A DNA stretch of 40,352 nt from the NCBI GenBank assembly GCA_021166845.1, contig JAJPEP010000021.1, positions 1 to 40,352 on the forward strand, in the 5' to 3' direction. The DNA is from Thiobacillus sp. GTDB lineage: Bacteria; Pseudomonadota; Gammaproteobacteria; Burkholderiales; Thiobacillaceae. Made by a program: the position numbers and the translations under genes. A model generated the notes under the pieces. The model saw only the letters and a program-made list of their open reading frames with translations, was not told the DNA's origin and ran no database searches. Of the stretch, positions 6,941-15,196 are shown one piece after another (positions within the stretch are counted from its first letter, which is position 1; the number at the start of each line of letters is the position of its first letter).

Positions 6941-8341
6941 TTGATACGGCTTATGAAAAGAAAACTGATCCGACTGAGAACGCTCAATTTCCTGTGCCTA
7001 TTGGCCTTCGCCACCGCCGCGCAGGCCGAAACGCTGGATTTCAATCAGTCCGTGCAGCGCGCGCTGGTGCAGAACCCGGACATCATCGTCGCCGGCACGC
7101 AGCTCGGGCAGGCGCAGGCCGCAGTCAAGCAAAGCGCGGGGGCGCGGATGCCGAAAGTGACTGCCTCGCTCAATGTCACCCGCACCGACGATGCGCTCAA
7201 TGCCTTCGGCCTCAAGCTGTCGCAGCGTAACGCCACGTTCAACGACTTTGGCGCGGGGGAATTCAACCCTGACAATCCCAACGTTCTGAATGTCGCGCCT
7301 TACAACCTGAATCACCCCGACCCGGTCAATAATTTCAACGCCCGCCTGGAGGCGCAACTGCCGCTGTACACCGGCGGCATGATCGAGGGTTACGCCGAAC
7401 AAGCCCAGGCCCATCTGCGCGCCGCGCGCCAGGGCGACACGCTGGCGCGCCAGCAAGTGATCTTCGACGTGCTGCGCGCCTACGAAGGCGTGCATACCGC
7501 GCGCGCCTACCGGGATGTCGCCAAACAGGGGCGCCTCGCTGCCGAAAACTACGTCAAAACCATCAACAGCCTGGTCAAGGGCGGCGTGGTGGTGAAAAGC
7601 GACCTGTTGTCCGCCCAGGTGCATCTGGAAGACATCAAAGTGCAGCAGGCACAGGCCGAAAACGCCGTAGCGCAGGCGCTGGACCAGCTTCACCTGCTGC
7701 TGGGCATGCCCTTGGCGGAACCGCTCGACGTGTCTGGCAGCGTGGAAGTGCGGCCGCTGGAAGGCAATTTGGCCGATTATCAGGCCGAAGCGCTCAAGTC
7801 CAATCCCGGCCTCGCCGCCCTGCGCAACCAGATGGACGCGGCGCAGGCCGCTGTGAAAGTGGCGCGCGCCGGCAAATATCCGCAGGCCGGCCTGATGGCC
7901 CGCTTCGACACCAACGACGAGAATCTGGGCTTCGACGCCCATTCCTACACCGTGGGCGGCCAACTGTCGTGGCAGTTGTTCGACGGCGGCGCCACCGATG
8001 GGGCGATCCAACGTGCGCAGGCCAGTCGCGATGAACTCGCCGCCAAGCTGAACAAGGCGGAAAACGGCATCGCTTATCAAGTGGTGGATGCATGGCGGCG
8101 CGCCGACGAGGCGCAGCGCCGGGTCAGCGCGCGGGAACTGGCGGTGAGCCAAGCCGAGGAAGCGCAGCGCATCGTGCAGAAACGTTACGCCAGCGGCGTG
8201 ACGACCATCACCGAGCTGCTGGCCGCGCAGGCCCAACTGGACAAAGCCAGGGCGGACCTCGTGGCAGCCCGTTATGAACTCAAGGTGCAACGCGCCAACG
8301 CCCGTCTGGCGACAGGCCGTTTGCAGCCGGACCTACTGTGA
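6941..8341 (+). CDS. TolC-family outer membrane efflux protein
   Basis: The protein has a signal peptide (cleavage probably after the AQA before ETLDFNQ) and two repeats of the outer-membrane efflux domain with long Ala/Gln-rich helices. Typical TolC-family stretches include LPLYTGGMIEGYAEQAQ, WQLFDGGATDGAIQ and RYASGVTTITELLAAQAQL. It forms the outer-membrane channel of a tripartite exporter. A GAGGTG Shine-Dalgarno at 6933-6938 fits the TTG at 6941 with a short spacer; ATG 6953 is the alternative, giving four fewer residues. It is the first gene of an operon followed 9 bp later by its membrane fusion protein. The exported substrate cannot be read from the sequence. Confidence 0.92.
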   Translation: MIRLMKRKLIRLRTLNFLCLLAFATAAQAETLDFNQSVQRALVQNPDIIVAGTQLGQAQAAVKQSAGARMPKVTASLNVTRTDDALNAFGLKLSQRNATFNDFGAGEFNPDNPNVLNVAPYNLNHPDPVNNFNARLEAQLPLYTGGMIEGYAEQAQAHLRAARQGDTLARQQVIFDVLRAYEGVHTARAYRDVAKQGRLAAENYVKTINSLVKGGVVVKSDLLSAQVHLEDIKVQQAQAENAVAQALDQLHLLLGMPLAEPLDVSGSVEVRPLEGNLADYQAEALKSNPGLAALRNQMDAAQAAVKVARAGKYPQAGLMARFDTNDENLGFDAHSYTVGGQLSWQLFDGGATDGAIQRAQASRDELAAKLNKAENGIAYQVVDAWRRADEAQRRVSARELAVSQAEEAQRIVQKRYASGVTTITELLAAQAQLDKARADLVAARYELKVQRANARLATGRLQPDLL

Positions 8342-8350
8342 GCTATCTGG

Positions 8351-9454
8351 ATGAATCCCATGCGTAATCCCACATTTTGGCGCGCCGCACTGCTGGCGCT
8401 GGCCGTCAGCGCACTCCATGGCTGCGGTGACCACGAATCCACCGAAGCGCAGACCAGCGCCGTCGGCCGCACCCTGGCGGCCGACGTGCAGACGGTGCAG
8501 CAAGCTCCGTTGAGCCTGCGTGCCGAAGTGCCCGGCATGGTGGCCTCGGAAGACCAGGTGCAGGTGGCCTCGCGGCTCATGGGCTACATCCGCGCGATCA
8601 AGGTGGAAGAAGGCCAGGCGGTCAAGGCGGGGCAACTGTTGTTCGTGGTCGACCCCACCGACATTCAGGGCCAGATGAGCCAGGCCCGCGCCGGCCTGGC
8701 GCAGGCCGAAGCGGCACTGGCGGACGCCAATATCGACTTCGAGCGTTTCGGCGCCCTCTACAAGGAAGAGGCCATCCCCAAAATGCAGTGGGACAAGGTT
8801 CGCCTGCACAAGCAGGTGACCGAGCAACAGGTGGCAGCCGCCCGCGCCGGCATGGGCCTGGCTTCCGGCCAGATGCGCTACGCCTCGGTGGTGGCGCCGA
8901 TCAATGGCGTCGTCACGCAGAAAATGGCCAATGCCGGCGACCTCGCCACGCCCGGCCGGCCGGTGCTGGTGATCGAAGGTCTGAAGAAACTGCAGGTGCG
9001 CACCCACGTCAGCAGCGATGTATTCGCCCGTATCAAGACCGGCGAAAAGGTCGCGATCACACACGACGGCGCCAGCACGCAGGCGCCGATCGAAGGCACG
9101 ATCGCCCAGGCGGTGCCGGCGGCCGACCCGGTCAGCCATACCCATCTGGTAAAGATCGACCTGCCCGCAAACAGCGGCCTGGCGAGCGGCAATTTCGTGC
9201 GCGTGGGCTTTGCCATCGGCAGCCGCGAAGGCATTCGCGTGCCGACCGCGGCCCTGGCCGAGCGCGCCGGCATCACCGGCGTGTTCGTGGTCGACGCCCA
9301 GGGCTTCGCGCGCTATCGCATGGTGCGCACCGGCGCGACCGAAGGGGACAGGGTGGAAATCCAGTCCGGCCTGAACGCGGGCGACAAAGTGGTCGTCTCC
9401 AAAGTCGAGCAACTGGAAAACGGCGACAAGATCGGCGGGGGTGCGCATGACTGA
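8351..9454 (+). CDS. RND efflux membrane fusion (periplasmic adaptor) lipoprotein
   Basis: The 367-residue protein begins with a lipoprotein signal ending in the lipobox LHGC, so the mature protein is probably attached to the inner membrane by a lipid. A barrel-sandwich/lipoyl-like half follows (VASRLMGYIRAIKVEEGQAVKAGQLLF), then a helical hairpin (about residues 110-175), the second lipoyl half (SVVAPINGVVTQKMANAGDLA) and the beta-barrel and membrane-proximal domains. This is the HlyD/AcrA layout. It bridges the RND pump and the TolC channel. Its stop overlaps the pump start by 8 bp, indicating translational coupling. The closest substrate class is not determinable. Confidence 0.92.
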   Translation: MNPMRNPTFWRAALLALAVSALHGCGDHESTEAQTSAVGRTLAADVQTVQQAPLSLRAEVPGMVASEDQVQVASRLMGYIRAIKVEEGQAVKAGQLLFVVDPTDIQGQMSQARAGLAQAEAALADANIDFERFGALYKEEAIPKMQWDKVRLHKQVTEQQVAAARAGMGLASGQMRYASVVAPINGVVTQKMANAGDLATPGRPVLVIEGLKKLQVRTHVSSDVFARIKTGEKVAITHDGASTQAPIEGTIAQAVPAADPVSHTHLVKIDLPANSGLASGNFVRVGFAIGSREGIRVPTAALAERAGITGVFVVDAQGFARYRMVRTGATEGDRVEIQSGLNAGDKVVVSKVEQLENGDKIGGGAHD

Positions 9455-12400
9455 GCGCGCCGCACCGCTCAATATCGCCGGCAAACTGGCCGGCGTTTTC
9501 ATTGAATCCAAGATCACCGCCATGATCATGGTGGCGGTGGCGCTGGCGGGCATCATGGCGCTGTTCGTCACCCCTCGCGAATACAACCCGCAGATCGTGG
9601 TGCCGGCGGCCAACATCATCGTCGCCAAGCCCGGCGCCTCGGCCGAGGAAATCCAGAACCTGGTGGTCAAGCCGCTGGAAGCCATCATGAACGCGCAGTC
9701 CGGCGTCGATCATTCCTACGGCTACGCCGCGCCGGATTTCGGCCTGGTGACCGTGCAGTTCAAGGTCGGCGAAGACCAGGAAAGGAGCCTGGTCAAGCTC
9801 TACAACCAGCTGATGCAGAACCTCGACCGCATGCCGCCCGGCGCCATGCAGCCGGTGGTCAAGCCGATCAACGTCGACGACGTGCCGATCATGACGCTGA
9901 CGCTGTCGTCCACCACGGTCGACGATCAGCAGATCCGCCAGGTCGCTACCCGCATTCTGGAACACCTGCGCAACGTGCCCGGGGTATCGTTCACCCAGGT
10001 CGTCGGCGGCGCGCCGCGCGCGGTCAACGTCTGGATTTCCCCCGCCAAACTGGCGGCGGCAGGCATCGCGCTCGACCAGGTGGACAAGATGCTGCAGGGG
10101 CAGAACGTCTCCGTTCCGGCCGGCAAGCTGGTCGACAACAACCGCGTTTCGCCGCTGCAGATGCAGGGCTTTCTCGGCAGCGCCAAGGAAGTGGGCGACA
10201 TCGTCATCGGCGCGCCCAACGGACGGCCGGTGTTCCTGAAGGACGTCGCCACCATCGAAGACGGCCCGCAGGAAGTGGACGAAAGCACGCGCTTCGCCTA
10301 TGGTCCCGCCGCCGGCAAGGACGCGGCGCGCGGCGAAGCCCCGGCCGTCACCCTGGCGATCGCCAAGAAAGCCGGCACCAATGCGGTGGTGGTCGCCGAT
10401 GCCGTGCTGACCAAGCTGGAACAGCTGAAGCGCCAGGCCATTCCCGCCGATATCTCGGTGGCGGTGACCCGCGACGACGGTGCGCGCGCCAACGACGCCG
10501 TCAACACCCTGGTCGAGCACCTGGGTATCGCCATCGGTTCGGTGGTGCTGATCCTGGTGTTCTTCCTCGGCTGGCGCGAGGCCGGCATCGTCACGCTGAC
10601 GGTGCCGCTGATCCTGTTCGTGGTGCTGACAATCGGCCTGTTCGCCGGCCAGACCATCAACCGCATCACCCTGTTCGCACTGATCTTGTCGCTCGGCCTG
10701 CTGGTGGACGCCGCCATCGTGGTGGTGGAGAACATCCACCGCCACCTGCATCACGGCATCGGCGAGCGCGATTTCAAGGACGTGGTCATCCAGGCCACCA
10801 ATGAAATCGGCAACCCCACCAACATCGCCACCATCGCGGTGATCCTGGCCTTCATCCCGATGGCCTTCGTCACCGGCATGATGGGTCCGTTCATGCTGCC
10901 GATCCCGTTCAACGTGCCGGTGGCGATGATCGCCTCGCTGCTGATCGCCTATATCGTGGTGCCATGGGCGACTAATCTGTGGTTGCAGAAAAAAGCCGCC
11001 CAGAGCGAGCTGGCGCGCAAGGCACGCCTGGAAGACGCCGGCGCGCACAAGACCGATCCGCTACACCGCGCCTACGTCAAGACCATCACGCCCTTCATCG
11101 AAAATCGCGGCAGCCGCAACCTGATGTTCCTCGCGGTGGTCGGCCTGCTGGTGGTCGCCATGCTGATGCCGGCCTGGCAATTCATCCGTCCGTCCGGCAT
11201 GAACGGTCCGCTGTCGGCGCTGGGCGTGGAGCTGAAAATGCTGCCCAACGACAACACCAATACCTTCCTGGTGGAAATCGACACGCCAGCCGGCACCGCG
11301 CTGGAAGAAACCGACCGCGCCGCCCGCGCGGTGGGCGAGGTGCTGGGGCAGAACCGCTTCGTCACCGACTACCAGACCTTCCTCGGCATCACCGCGCCCA
11401 TCGACTTCGCGGCGCTGGTGCGCGGCGACCTCATCAAGCGCGGCGACAATCTGGCGCAAATCCGCGTGAATCTGGTCGACAAGCACCATCGCTCGACCTC
11501 GTCGCACGAGATCGTGCAGGCGCTGAACGACGCACTCAAGCCATTACGCCAGGCCTTTCCGCAGGCGCGCATCAAGCTCTACGAAACCCCGCCCGGGCCG
11601 CCGGTGCAGGCGCAGGTACTGGCCGAACTGTATGGCCCCGACTACGAGAAACTGCGCGGCGCCGCGCCGGACGTGCGGAAGGCTTTCGAATCGGTCTACG
11701 GCATGATCAACGCCGACGATTCGGTCACCGCCACCATGCAGTCCTTCACGGTGCGGGTGGATCGCGAGAAAGCCGCGCTCTCGGGCGTCGTCGCCGGCCA
11801 GGTCGGCAAGCTCCTGCGCGACTATGTGTCGGGCCTGGCCATCGGTTCGGTGCACATGGATTCCGCGCGCGACCCGATCAACATCGTGGTGCGCCTGCCG
11901 CGCGCCGAGCGCCAGTCGCCCGAATCGCTGATGGCGATCCGCGTCACCAACATGATGGGCAGCCAGGTGCCGCTGGGCGCCATCGCCCAGGTCGAGCAGG
12001 TGCCCTACGGCAAACCCATCTACGACCGCGACCAGCATGCCATGGTCATGGTCGGCGGCGAGATGATCACCTCCAGCCCGGTGTATGCAGTACTGGCGCT
12101 CGACAAGATGCTCGACGGCCAGGTGTTGTCCAACGGCGCGCGCTTCAAGACCGGCAACCTCGGCTTCACCCAGGCGGACGCCGACGACGTCACCGACACC
12201 CACCTGCTGTGGGGCGGCGAAATGCGTCTGACGCTGGACGTGTTCCGCGACCTCGGCTCGGCCTTCATCATCGCCCTGGTGTTCATCTACCTGCTGCTGG
12301 TGGGCTACTACAAGTCCTTCATCATGCCGATGATCGTGATGGGCGCGATTCCGCTGACCCTGGTGGGCGTGTTCCCCGGACACTGGGCCACCAGCCAGGC

Positions 12401-12731
12401 CTTCACCGCCACCTCGATGATCGGCGTCATCGCGCTCGCCGGCATCGTGGTGCGCAATTCGCTGCTGCTGATCGACTTCATCGTCGATTACCGCGCCCAG
12501 GGCTACGGCCTCAAGGAAGCGGTGATCGAAGCTGGCGCCGTACGCCTGCGGCCGATCCTGCTGACCGCGCTCGCCATCATCCTCGGCTCGGCGATCATGG
12601 TCACCGACCCAGTGTTCGGCGGACTGGCGGTCTCGCTGATTTTCGGTACTTTCGCCTCCACCGCGCTGACTCTGATCGTGATTCCGCTGCTGTATTTCAT
12701 CTGGCAGAAGCGCAGCGCGGCGCAGGCTTGA
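9447..12731 (+). CDS. RND-family efflux pump, inner membrane subunit
   Basis: About 1,094 residues with the RND plan: TM1, large periplasmic porter loop, TM2-7, second loop and TM8-12. The first loop has the usual PREYNPQIVVPAANI and KPGASAEEIQNLV region. The proton-relay motif in TM4 reads LGLLVDAAIVVVEN at about residue 420, with one Asp where hydrophobe-exporting HAE pumps usually have two (VDDA); metal pumps have VDGA. The pump therefore does not fall neatly in either class. I chose ATG 9447, which overlaps the adaptor stop; a GTG at 9441 is also possible. The operon continues into sulfur-relay genes after a 50-bp gap, hinting at a sulfur-related or thiol substrate, which is inference. 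Confidence 0.92.
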   Translation: MTERAAPLNIAGKLAGVFIESKITAMIMVAVALAGIMALFVTPREYNPQIVVPAANIIVAKPGASAEEIQNLVVKPLEAIMNAQSGVDHSYGYAAPDFGLVTVQFKVGEDQERSLVKLYNQLMQNLDRMPPGAMQPVVKPINVDDVPIMTLTLSSTTVDDQQIRQVATRILEHLRNVPGVSFTQVVGGAPRAVNVWISPAKLAAAGIALDQVDKMLQGQNVSVPAGKLVDNNRVSPLQMQGFLGSAKEVGDIVIGAPNGRPVFLKDVATIEDGPQEVDESTRFAYGPAAGKDAARGEAPAVTLAIAKKAGTNAVVVADAVLTKLEQLKRQAIPADISVAVTRDDGARANDAVNTLVEHLGIAIGSVVLILVFFLGWREAGIVTLTVPLILFVVLTIGLFAGQTINRITLFALILSLGLLVDAAIVVVENIHRHLHHGIGERDFKDVVIQATNEIGNPTNIATIAVILAFIPMAFVTGMMGPFMLPIPFNVPVAMIASLLIAYIVVPWATNLWLQKKAAQSELARKARLEDAGAHKTDPLHRAYVKTITPFIENRGSRNLMFLAVVGLLVVAMLMPAWQFIRPSGMNGPLSALGVELKMLPNDNTNTFLVEIDTPAGTALEETDRAARAVGEVLGQNRFVTDYQTFLGITAPIDFAALVRGDLIKRGDNLAQIRVNLVDKHHRSTSSHEIVQALNDALKPLRQAFPQARIKLYETPPGPPVQAQVLAELYGPDYEKLRGAAPDVRKAFESVYGMINADDSVTATMQSFTVRVDREKAALSGVVAGQVGKLLRDYVSGLAIGSVHMDSARDPINIVVRLPRAERQSPESLMAIRVTNMMGSQVPLGAIAQVEQVPYGKPIYDRDQHAMVMVGGEMITSSPVYAVLALDKMLDGQVLSNGARFKTGNLGFTQADADDVTDTHLLWGGEMRLTLDVFRDLGSAFIIALVFIYLLLVGYYKSFIMPMIVMGAIPLTLVGVFPGHWATSQAFTATSMIGVIALAGIVVRNSLLLIDFIVDYRAQGYGLKEAVIEAGAVRLRPILLTALAIILGSAIMVTDPVFGGLAVSLIFGTFASTALTLIVIPLLYFIWQKRSAAQA

Positions 12732-12781
12732 TAAACCCCTGGCCGCCCCTATTATTTGTCAACTTCCAAGAGGAATTCATC

Positions 12782-13000
12782 ATGACCATTGAACGTCTTG
12801 TCCGCATCATCGCCGGCTTCTTCATCATGCTGTCGCTGGCACTGGCCCACTTTTCCGGCAGCGTCGACATGACGCAGGCGTCCTGGCTGTGGTTCACCGC
12901 CTTCGTCGGTTTCAACCTGTTCCAGTCCGGCTTCACCCGTTTCTGCCCGATGGACATCATGCTGAAAAAAGTCGGCATCCAGCCGGGCTGCGGCCTGTAA
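12782..13000 (+). CDS. DUF2892 (YgaP-type) small membrane protein
   Basis: The 72-residue protein has two hydrophobic segments (about 8-24 and 36-51) and a motif RFCPMD before the C terminus, which also has a Cys (PGCGL). It resembles the membrane half of E. coli YgaP, a rhodanese fused to two transmembrane helices. A strong AGAGGA ribosome-binding site precedes the ATG. It ends 12 bp before a separate membrane-anchored rhodanese. The two genes together supply the parts of YgaP, whose expression in E. coli is controlled by the ArsR-type sensor YgaV. The FCPM cysteine may take part in sulfur handling, but this is unproven. Confidence 0.85.
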   Translation: MTIERLVRIIAGFFIMLSLALAHFSGSVDMTQASWLWFTAFVGFNLFQSGFTRFCPMDIMLKKVGIQPGCGL

Positions 13001-13012
13001 GCGAGAACATTC

Positions 13013-13429
13013 ATGGACATGCAATTTCTGCAGGACAACTGGATGCTGGCGGCGCTGGCGGCGTTTTCGGGCGCCATGCTGGCCTGGTCCTTCATCGGCG
13101 GCAGACTCTCTGGCGTGGAGCAGGCCGATACGCTGAAAGCCACCCGGCTGTATAACGACGACGCGCTGGTGCTCGACGTGCGCGAGGACAAGGAATTTGC
13201 CGCCGGCCATATCCCCAAGGCCAGGCACATCCCGCTCGGCCAGCTGGCCGGCCGCATCAAGGAGCTCGACAAGTTCAAGGGCAAGCCGGTCCTGGTCACC
13301 TGCCGCAGCGGCCAACGCTCGGTAAGCGCCTGCCGCATGCTGAAAAAAGCCGGTTTCGAAACCGTGTACAACCAGGCGGGCGGCATCATCGCGTGGGAAC
13401 GCGCCAACCTGCCCGTCACCCAGAAATAA
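13013..13429 (+). CDS. Membrane-anchored rhodanese-like sulfurtransferase
   Basis: The 138-residue protein has an N-terminal transmembrane anchor (about residues 10-28) and one rhodanese domain. The active-site loop is TCRSGQRS with Cys97 positioned to carry a persulfide; VLDVRE at 53-58 and AGHIPKARHIPLG are classic rhodanese motifs. The orientation of the anchor would place the domain in the cytoplasm if the positive-inside rule holds, which is uncertain. It follows the DUF2892 protein by 12 bp and precedes glutaredoxin by 11 bp, so the three are almost certainly cotranscribed. Likely role: relay of sulfane sulfur to or from thiols. Confidence 0.92.
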   Translation: MDMQFLQDNWMLAALAAFSGAMLAWSFIGGRLSGVEQADTLKATRLYNDDALVLDVREDKEFAAGHIPKARHIPLGQLAGRIKELDKFKGKPVLVTCRSGQRSVSACRMLKKAGFETVYNQAGGIIAWERANLPVTQK

Positions 13430-13440
13430 GGAGCCCTCCC

Positions 13441-13704
13441 ATGGCCAAAGTCGTGATGTACTGCACCGCCGTCTGCCCCTATTGCGTCGCCGCCGAGCGC
13501 CTGCTCAAAAGTCGCGGCGTGACCGAAATCGAAAAGATCCGCATTGACCTCGATCCGGCGAAACAGGACGAAATGATCGCCCGCTCCGGCGGCCGCCGCA
13601 GCGTGCCGCAGGTGTTCATCGGCGACACCCACGTCGGCGGTTTCGACGACACCTCGGCGCTGGATGCCGCCGGCGAACTGGTGCCGCTGCTGGCCCGCGC
13701 TTGA
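13441..13704 (+). CDS. grxC: Glutaredoxin 3-type dithiol glutaredoxin
   Basis: The 87-residue protein has the active site CPYC at residues 12-15, a cis-proline segment (RRSVPQVFIGD) and the GSH-binding GGFDD near the C terminus. This is the classical dithiol Grx fold at normal length. It uses glutathione to reduce disulfides and could also reduce persulfidated proteins. The ATG at 13441 is preceded by AAGGAG, and I reject the longer frame from 13393, which begins inside the rhodanese gene. Its placement in the rhodanese operon fits thiol or persulfide turnover. Confidence 0.93.
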   Translation: MAKVVMYCTAVCPYCVAAERLLKSRGVTEIEKIRIDLDPAKQDEMIARSGGRRSVPQVFIGDTHVGGFDDTSALDAAGELVPLLARA

Positions 13705-13761
13705 TTTCCCGGCGCGCGCCCCCAGCTTGAAGCGAAGATCGTTTGCCTCAAGGAATCCCCG

Positions 13762-14190
13762 ATGGAACTCGCCTGCCCCCATTGCCTCGCCGTCAACCGC
13801 GTGCCGGACGAGCGGCTGCTCGATGCGCCCAAGTGCGGAAAATGCGGCGCGCCGCTGCTGCCCGGTAAGCCGGTCGACCTCAGCGCCGACAGCTTCGACC
13901 GCTTCATTGCCAAGGCCGGCCTGCCGGTGCTGGTCGACTTCTGGGCCGACTGGTGCGGCCCTTGCAAGATGATGGCGCCGATTTTCCAGCAGGTGGCGGC
14001 CGAGATGGGCACGCGCGTGCGCTTTGCCAAGGTCGATACCGAAGCGCACCCGCAGGTGTCGATGCGCCACCACATCAAGGGCATCCCCAGCCTGATCCTG
14101 TTCAAGAACGGCGCTGAAGCGGCGCGCACCTCGGGCGCGATGGAAGCGCATGCTCTCAAGCGCTGGCTGGCGTCACAGGGCATTCACTAA
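13762..14190 (+). CDS. trxC: Thioredoxin 2 with zinc ribbon
   Basis: The 142-residue protein starts with a zinc ribbon formed by C5, C8, C25 and C28, followed by a thioredoxin domain with the active site WCGPC at 64-68 and the cis-Pro segment KGIPSLILF. This architecture defines TrxC. In E. coli trxC is induced by oxidative stress. It lies 57 bp after grxC on the same strand and is probably the last gene of the efflux/sulfur operon, although a private promoter in the gap cannot be excluded. A terminator follows at 14216-14237. Confidence 0.95.
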   Translation: MELACPHCLAVNRVPDERLLDAPKCGKCGAPLLPGKPVDLSADSFDRFIAKAGLPVLVDFWADWCGPCKMMAPIFQQVAAEMGTRVRFAKVDTEAHPQVSMRHHIKGIPSLILFKNGAEAARTSGAMEAHALKRWLASQGIH

Positions 14191-14215
14191 GCCCGGTGTA
14201 AAATACCCACCGACC

Positions 14216-14237
14216 CCGGAGCGCAAGCTCCGGTTTT
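14216..14237 (+). terminator. Rho-independent terminator between trxC and secB
   Basis: A perfect 7-bp stem (CCGGAGC 14216-14222 with GCTCCGG 14227-14233) closes a GCAA tetraloop and is followed by TTTTCTT. It ends the upstream operon. A TAAAAT hexamer at 14199-14204 could be a weak -10 for secB, in which case the hairpin would lie in the secB leader and act as an attenuator. Confidence 0.8.
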
Positions 14238-14255
14238 CTTGTTCAGGGAGCCATC

Positions 14256-14714
14256 ATGACCGACGCGCAACAACCCGTATTCAATATCGAAAAACTCTTC
14301 GTCAAGGACCTGTCGCTGGAAGTGCCCAACGCCCCCGACATTTACCTGGAACGCCAGGCGCCGCAGATCGATGTCAACATGTCGACCGAAAGCCGCGCGA
14401 TGGGCGAGGACATGTACTACACCGGCATCACCGTCACCGTAACCGCCAAGATCGGCGACAAGACCATGTTCCTGGTCGAATGTACCCAGGGCGGCGTCTT
14501 CCGCATCCAGAACGTGCCGCAGGACCAGATTCCGATGGTGCTCGGCATCGGCTGCCCCAACATCGTCTTCCCGTATCTGCGCGAGGCCGTGTCCGACGTG
14601 GTAATCCGCGCCGGCTTTCCACCGCTGTTGCTGAACCCGGTCAATTTCGAAGCGCTGTTTCTGCAGCAACAGCAGGCGCCGCAGGGACAGGCCGAACCCG
14701 AGCAGACGCATTGA
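14256..14714 (+). CDS. secB: Protein-export chaperone SecB
   Basis: This 152-residue tetrameric chaperone keeps preproteins unfolded and delivers them to SecA. The sequence shows the SecB core: FVKDLSLEVPNAP near the N terminus, then YYTGITVTVTAKIGDKTMFLVECTQGGVFRI, and CPNIVFPYLREAVSDVVIRAGFPPLLLNPVNF. It ends in a Gln-rich tail. An AGGGAG site precedes the ATG. In many proteobacteria secB is followed by gpsA, as here, with one small exported protein gene between them. Confidence 0.96.
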   Translation: MTDAQQPVFNIEKLFVKDLSLEVPNAPDIYLERQAPQIDVNMSTESRAMGEDMYYTGITVTVTAKIGDKTMFLVECTQGGVFRIQNVPQDQIPMVLGIGCPNIVFPYLREAVSDVVIRAGFPPLLLNPVNFEALFLQQQQAPQGQAEPEQTH

Positions 14715-15196
14715 TAGCGGACTCATCGAGATTGCGGCAGCGCAGCTTGCCGAACATGGCCGGCTTTTTCCTCGCGGCCGGCCTGCTGCTCACGCTGGCG
14801 CACCCCGCCTGGGCGCTTGAATACCGCAGCACCGGGCGCGCCGCCCTGCTCTACGACGCGCCCTCGACCGCGGCCGGCAAGGTCGCCATCGCGGGCAGCG
14901 GCCTGCCGCTTGAAGTCGTCGTCGACACCGATGCCTGGGTCAAGGTGCGCGACCCAGGCGGCCGCCTGGCCTGGATCGAGAAATCCGCCCTTGGCGGCGC
15001 AAAAACCGTCATGGTCAAGGCTGATGCCAGCGTCGTCCGGCAACAGCCGCGCGCCGACGCCGACATCGTGTTCAGTGCCGAACGCGGCCTCCTGCTCGAG
15101 GTTGCCGGCGCAGCCGATCCCTACGGCTGGCTGCCGGTGAGGCATGCCGACGGCCTGTCCGGCTGGCTGCCTGCAAGCGACGTATGGGGACGATGA
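14711..15196 (+). CDS. Exported protein with SH3-like repeats
   Basis: A signal peptide ending in HPAWA-LEYRS is followed by two SH3-like (SH3b) units at roughly residues 35-90 and 100-160, recognisable from LYDAPSTAAGKVA, WVKVRDPGGRLAWIEK, VRQQPRADADIVF and GWLPVRHADGLSGWLPASDVWG. Such domains commonly bind peptidoglycan or partner proteins in the periplasm; the specific role here is unknown. TTG at 14711 overlaps the secB stop and gives a signal peptide with a basic n-region. ATG 14756 is the alternative but would leave the signal without positive charge. The stop overlaps the gpsA start as ATGA. The secB-SH3-gpsA order implies one transcript. Confidence 0.8.
   Translation: MIADSSRLRQRSLPNMAGFFLAAGLLLTLAHPAWALEYRSTGRAALLYDAPSTAAGKVAIAGSGLPLEVVVDTDAWVKVRDPGGRLAWIEKSALGGAKTVMVKADASVVRQQPRADADIVFSAERGLLLEVAGAADPYGWLPVRHADGLSGWLPASDVWGR

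Noticed and set aside
9273..11048. 591-codon frame on the - strand
   Set aside because: Antisense to the RND pump, rich in His, Asp and Arg with no recognisable domain.
10979..13000. 673-codon frame on the + strand
   Set aside because: An out-of-frame reading of the RND gene for most of its length; only its last 72 codons, from 12782, are the DUF2892 gene.
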